64,000 nt of DNA, from contig NZ_BDBA01000012.1 of NCBI RefSeq assembly GCF_001612745.1, positions 1-64,000 on the forward strand, written 5' to 3'. The stretch is from Nocardia amamiensis NBRC 102102. GTDB lineage: Bacteria; Actinomycetota; Actinomycetes; Mycobacteriales; Mycobacteriaceae. The notes under the pieces are model-generated. The model saw only the letters and a list, made by a program, of their open reading frames with translations. It was not told the origin of the DNA and searched no databases. The translations under genes were made by a program, and so were the position numbers. This document shows, in pieces, positions 60,349-64,000 of this stretch (the first letter of the stretch is position 1; each line of letters opens with the position of its first letter).

Positions 60349-61755
60349 ATGGCCAAGACTTACGTCGGAGCGCGGCTGCGCCAGCTGCGGACCGAACGCG
60401 GGCTGAGCCAGGTCTCGCTGGCACAGCAACTGGAGATCTCGGCGAGCTACCTCAACCAGATCGAGCACGACGTGCGCCCGCTGACCGTACCGGTACTGCT
60501 CAAGATCAGCGACGTGTTCGGCGTTGACGCGACCTTCTTCGCCGCCCAGGACGACACCAGGCTCATCGCCGAGCTGCAAGAAGTCGTCATGGACCAGGAG
60601 CTGGGTATCGATGCCGACGCCCAGGAGATCGCGGACATCGTCTCGGCGCATCCGAGCATGGCCCGCGCGCTGGTCAACATGCACAACCGCTACCGCAACA
60701 CGTCCGCGCAGCTGGCCGCGGCGACCGAGGACCGGTTCGCCGACGGCGCGGGCAGCGCGGCGATCAGCAAGCCGCACGAGGAAGTGCGCGACTACTTCTA
60801 TCAGCGCCAGAACTACATCCACGAACTGGACACGGCTGCCGAAGAGCTCACCGCGCGCATCCGCTTCCACGGCGGCGACGTGAACAGCGAGGTCGCCAGG
60901 ATGCTGCGCGCGCACGACGTGCGGATCACCGAACGCATCGATCTCGGTGAGGGCGTGCTGCACCGCTACGACCCGGAGACCCGGAATCTGGAGATCGCCC
61001 CGCATCTGTCCGGAGGACAGCGCACCTTCAAGCTGGCCGCCGAGCTGGCCTACTTCGAATGCGGCGACCTGCTGGAAAAGCTGGTCGAGGAGGGCAATTT
61101 CGCCTCCGAGGACGCACGCAAGCTGGCCATGCTCGGCCTGGCCAACTACTTCGCGGCGGCGACCGTGCTGCCGTACACGCACTTCCACGAGGTCGCCGAG
61201 GATTTCCGCTACGACATCGAGCGGCTGTCGGCGTTCTTCACCCAGAGCTACGAGACCATCTGCCACCGGCTCTCCACGCTGCAACGACCGTCGCTGCGCG
61301 GCGTCCCGTTCTCGTTCGTCCGGGTGGACCGGGCGGGCAACATGTCGAAGCGACAGTCCGCCACCGGTTTCCACTTCTCCGCCAGCGGCGGGACCTGCCC
61401 GCTGTGGAACGTCTACGAGACCTTCGCCTACCCCGGCAAGATCATGACGCAGATCGCCCAGATGCCCGATGGCCGCAAATACCTGTGGGTGGCCCGCACG
61501 GTCGAGCGCCGCGCCACCCGCTACGGCCAGCCGAGCAAGACCTTCGCCATCGGCCTCGGCTGCGAGCTGCGGCACGCGGGCCGCGTGATCTACGCCGACG
61601 GCATCGATCTCGACGAAGTGCAGCCGACACCGATCGGCGCGGGCTGCCGGGTATGCGAGCGGGCCAACTGCCCGCAGCGCGCGTTCCCGCCCCTGGGCAA
61701 GGTGCTCGACATCAGCGAACACCGGAGCTCGGTGTCGCCGTACGTGTTGAAGTAG
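60349..61755 (+). CDS. ramB: RamB-type regulator of acetate/short-chain fatty acid metabolism
   Basis: 468 residues. The XRE-type HTH (GARLRQLRTERGLSQVSLAQQLEISASYLNQIEH) is followed by an ImmA/IrrE-like middle (LAAELAYFECGDLLEKL) and the DUF2083 C-terminus with cysteine motif GCRVCERANCPQRAFPP. This is the layout of M. tuberculosis Rv0465c and C. glutamicum RamB, which control isocitrate lyase and other acetate genes. In this window aceA (18800..20089) has RamB-like boxes upstream but is 40 kb away, unlike in M. tuberculosis where the genes are neighbours. Confidence 0.92.
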   Translation: MAKTYVGARLRQLRTERGLSQVSLAQQLEISASYLNQIEHDVRPLTVPVLLKISDVFGVDATFFAAQDDTRLIAELQEVVMDQELGIDADAQEIADIVSAHPSMARALVNMHNRYRNTSAQLAAATEDRFADGAGSAAISKPHEEVRDYFYQRQNYIHELDTAAEELTARIRFHGGDVNSEVARMLRAHDVRITERIDLGEGVLHRYDPETRNLEIAPHLSGGQRTFKLAAELAYFECGDLLEKLVEEGNFASEDARKLAMLGLANYFAAATVLPYTHFHEVAEDFRYDIERLSAFFTQSYETICHRLSTLQRPSLRGVPFSFVRVDRAGNMSKRQSATGFHFSASGGTCPLWNVYETFAYPGKIMTQIAQMPDGRKYLWVARTVERRATRYGQPSKTFAIGLGCELRHAGRVIYADGIDLDEVQPTPIGAGCRVCERANCPQRAFPPLGKVLDISEHRSSVSPYVLK

Positions 61756-61803
61756 CCGCCCGCCGGGACCCATTCGCTCGGCCAGAACGCGTAGGTTGTC
61801 GTC

Positions 61804-62103
61804 ATGGCGCGAGAGGAGAATTCGCGCTATCCGATGCCTGCGTCGATAGTTCTGGTTGCGACGCAGGACGGTTGGCGCCACAGCATCCTGACCACGCAGG
61901 GCGGGATGCTCTGCGGTCGCCTCGCGCGGGTTGCCGCTGACGCCACTCCTGAGCGGGCGCGCGCCGCCGCAGTCACGATGCTCCGCGCGGTGGCTCGCGA
62001 GTTCCACGACACCGGGATCGAGGTCACCTGGAAACGTGCGGAGTGCACGAATTCCTGGACGGGCCAGGTGGTTCCGGCGAGGCGGACCAACAGCCCTACC
62101 TGA
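61804..62103 (+). CDS. Small hypothetical protein
   Basis: 99 residues. The core SIVLVATQDGWRHSILTTQGGMLCGRLARV followed by a helix (TPERARAAAVTMLRAVAREF) and GIEVTWKR looks like a real small alpha-beta protein, but I do not recognise a family. It follows ramB by 48 bp on the same strand. The start is ATG 61804. Confidence 0.5.
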   Translation: MAREENSRYPMPASIVLVATQDGWRHSILTTQGGMLCGRLARVAADATPERARAAAVTMLRAVAREFHDTGIEVTWKRAECTNSWTGQVVPARRTNSPT

Positions 62104-62153
62104 CCGTCCGGCCGGTATCGGGAGCACCGATGCCGGCCGGACATCATGTCCGA

Positions 62154-63386
62154 TCAGGCGGGCTGCACCACCCGCTGGACACGCAAGCCGACCAACGTCA
62201 TGACGAGGGCGGCGATGAGCAACAGCGCCAAAACCCAGGCGAGCACCGCGAATCCGTGGGGCGCTGCGGCCGCCGCGACGAGCGGGCCGATGGTGGCGCC
62301 GACATAGAAGCTGAACATCGCGACGGACATGGCAGCGGCACGGGATTCGCCGCCCAGTTCGCCCGCGCTCTGCAATACCGCAGGAGCGACGACGCCGACG
62401 CCGCCGACCAGGACGGCGAGCAGGACGGTCAGCACGACCGGATGCGTTCCCTCGAAGGTCGCCACCACCATCGCGGCCGCCGCGACCAGTACACCCAGCA
62501 CGATCTGACGGTGCTTGGACAGTCTGGCCAGTGGGACCGCGACAAATGGCAGTGCGATCATCACCGGCAGCGCGCCCGCGCGCAGGGCGAGCAGTTCCCC
62601 CGAATTCTCGATCACGCCGGTCAACTCGAGGCCGGTGTACACGCCGACCATCGCAGCCATGCTCATCGCACCCGCGAGCAGCAGCGGCAGCAGTGCCCGA
62701 ATGCGCAGCACCGCGGGAATCGCGGCGTAGCTGTGCCGTAGCGGCCGGTCCAGCCCGGCCGGGCGGTCGGCGACCAGCATCGAGTGCAACACCAACGCCA
62801 GTACGGCGAAAGCGACTGCGGAGGCGATGAATACGGTGCGCCAAGGGAACGCGCCGACCATCGCCTGCGACACGATCTGCGCGATCACCGTCGCCGCGAG
62901 GAACGCCGTGGATACCGACATGATGGCCACCGCCCGGTGCGCGGGATCGAGGCGGGTGGCGATGTAGGCCATGATCGCGGGCGGCATCGAGCCGACCACC
63001 AGGCCCTGGACGACCCGCAGGCCGACGGCCAGCGGCGCGCTGACCGCCAAACCGGTCAACAGTGTGACCACTGCGGCGACCAGCATTCCGGTGACCAGCA
63101 CCCGCCGGTGACCGTAGCGGTCGGACAGCGGACCGAACAGAATGAAGCCGCCCGCGTATCCGAATGCGAACGCGCTGATGATCCAGGTCATCACGGCCGA
63201 GCCGACGCCCCAGTCGGCCTTCATGGCGGTGAACAGCGGGATAGGGACGTACATCTGGCCGGTGGCCAGCAGGGCGGCGAGGACGAAGAAGGGGAGCGTG
63301 CGCTGGGTGTGGGCACGAGATGACCCGCCTGGGGTGCGCGCCGCGGCCGACGCGTGGGCCGCGGGCTGAACGATGGGCATTGCCAT
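62154..63386 (-). CDS. MFS transporter
   Basis: 410 residues, twelve membrane segments, with the MFS loop 2-3 motif FGPLSDRYGHRRVLVTG and the repeat SKHRQIVLG after helix 8. The plan is that of drug/H+ or aromatic-compound MFS exporters (YnfM/AraJ-like); the substrate is unknown. ATG 63386 is preferred. It is divergent from a TetR gene, with an AACCAA-N4-TTGGTT palindrome between, so it is probably a regulated efflux pump. Confidence 0.88.
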   Translation of the reverse strand: MAMPIVQPAAHASAAARTPGGSSRAHTQRTLPFFVLAALLATGQMYVPIPLFTAMKADWGVGSAVMTWIISAFAFGYAGGFILFGPLSDRYGHRRVLVTGMLVAAVVTLLTGLAVSAPLAVGLRVVQGLVVGSMPPAIMAYIATRLDPAHRAVAIMSVSTAFLAATVIAQIVSQAMVGAFPWRTVFIASAVAFAVLALVLHSMLVADRPAGLDRPLRHSYAAIPAVLRIRALLPLLLAGAMSMAAMVGVYTGLELTGVIENSGELLALRAGALPVMIALPFVAVPLARLSKHRQIVLGVLVAAAAMVVATFEGTHPVVLTVLLAVLVGGVGVVAPAVLQSAGELGGESRAAAMSVAMFSFYVGATIGPLVAAAAAPHGFAVLAWVLALLLIAALVMTLVGLRVQRVVQPA

Positions 63387-63420
63387 GCGTCGAAGGTATG
63401 CCCGCCCGAGCCACGATGTC

Positions 63421-63436
63421 AACCAAATAGTTGGTT
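63421..63436. promoter_or_regulatory. TetR operator (AACCAA-N4-TTGGTT)
   Basis: A perfect inverted repeat in the 74-bp gap between the MFS and TetR genes, 25 bp before the TetR start and 34 bp before the MFS start. Its position would allow control of both promoters. Confidence 0.65.
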
Positions 63437-63460
63437 TAACGACCTGGTAAAGTCTTGGTC

Positions 63461-64000
63461 ATGACGGCCACGGTGAAACGCAGTGACGTGACCAGGCAAG
63501 CCCTGTTGCGCGCCGCTCGCGACGAATTCGCGCAGTACGGGCTGGCCGGCGCCAGGGTCGACCGCATCGCGGAGGCGGCGGGCGTCAACAAGGAGCGCAT
63601 CTACGGGCTGTTCGGCAGCAAGGACAAGCTGTTCGACGTCATCCTGATCGAGACGCTGCGCGAGTTCATCAGCGTGGTCGAACCGCTGGCCGACACCGAA
63701 CCCGGCGCCTACGTCGGGAAGCTGTTCGACTACCACAGGAACAATCCCCAGCTGCTGCGGCTGATGCTGTGGGAGGCGCTGCATCGGGGCGCCGACGCGC
63801 ACGACATCGACGGTTGGCGGGCCCAGCACTACGTGCGCAAATCCGACCGCGCCCAAGAGCAATTCGACGTGGACCCCGACAACGCGGGCCGCCTGCTGAT
63901 CGCTCTCTGCGGCCTGGCCAACTGGTCGCTCGCGGTGCCGCAGACCACCAGGCTGCTGCTGGGCGAGGCCGCGGAGGACACCGACGGCACCCGGCAGTTC
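63461..64000 (+). CDS. TetR/AcrR family regulator, 3' end cut by window
   Basis: 180 residues visible; the frame is open at the window edge. The TetR HTH is complete (GARVDRIAEAAGVNKERIYGLFGSKDKLF), followed by a helical domain (LLRLMLWEALHRG). It is divergent from the MFS transporter and the likely repressor of that gene. Confidence 0.85.
   Translation, partial: MTATVKRSDVTRQALLRAARDEFAQYGLAGARVDRIAEAAGVNKERIYGLFGSKDKLFDVILIETLREFISVVEPLADTEPGAYVGKLFDYHRNNPQLLRLMLWEALHRGADAHDIDGWRAQHYVRKSDRAQEQFDVDPDNAGRLLIALCGLANWSLAVPQTTRLLLGEAAEDTDGTRQF

Noticed and set aside
60253-63426. A single open frame joining LigB to 1057 upstream residues
   Set aside because: The upstream part is antisense to RamB and a shifted frame of the MFS gene; it has arginine/glycine-rich shadow composition and LigB has its own start.

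Overview
The window is GC-rich actinobacterial chromosome, most likely Nocardia or a close mycolate relative. Pointers: isocitrate lyase beside a FadB2-type 3-hydroxybutyryl-CoA dehydrogenase, as in M. tuberculosis icl1-fadB2, with a RamB homologue in the same window; an F420-type luciferase-like oxidoreductase; DsbA/VKOR; an ECF41 (SigJ) sigma factor; an XRE/DUF5753 gene with DUF397 partners; a LIP-family secreted lipase; many GTG starts. The genus is an inference. I saw no rRNA, tRNA, CRISPR, IS element or prophage.

Layout. 1-17 kb: a cut-off luciferase-like oxidoreductase, an SDR, an HTH regulator inside a 37-bp inverted repeat, an RsmA-like membrane protein, an esterase with a divergent TetR and clear operators, DsbA-VKOR, a PDZ protease, a zinc alcohol dehydrogenase, AI-2E and TPR proteins, SigJ with a FAD oxidoreductase, and a MetE-family protein that has lost three of its four zinc ligands. 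17-20 kb: fadB2 and aceA, with a 137-bp palindromic element on both sides of fadB2. 20-24 kb: small accessory and decayed genes. 24-38 kb: a complete purine-to-ureide cluster (xanthine dehydrogenase subunits, 8-oxoguanine deaminase, urate oxidase, HIU hydrolase, OHCU decarboxylase, PuuE-type allantoinase, allantoicase, a DUF6986 aldolase, MocA and XdhC maturation proteins). 37.5-42 kb: an NMT1/SsuA-type ABC importer and PnuC. 42-53 kb: an amino-sugar locus (DeoR, sugar ABC importer, SIS deaminase/isomerase, ROK kinase, NagA, tagatose-6-P-kinase-like PfkB, class II aldolase) that reads as an N-acetylgalactosamine pathway fed by an ABC importer. 53-57 kb: accessory genes (DUF559-type protein between two 55-bp hairpin repeats, XRE/DUF5753 with two broken DUF397 genes, DUF4254). 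57-64 kb: secreted lipase, LigB-type DNA ligase, RamB, MFS transporter and a partial TetR.

The most unusual theme is what fills the gaps inside operons. In the purine, ABC and amino-sugar operons, gaps of 20-470 bp are spanned by stop-free small ORFs whose first codon overlaps the upstream stop and whose stop overlaps the downstream start (ATGA/GTGA at both ends). Several consist of degenerate tandem copies of the adjacent gene end (xanthine dehydrogenase 5' end, ROK 5' end in exact 165-bp units, ROK 3' end). This looks like repeated tandem duplication at stop-start junctions with the reading frame kept.
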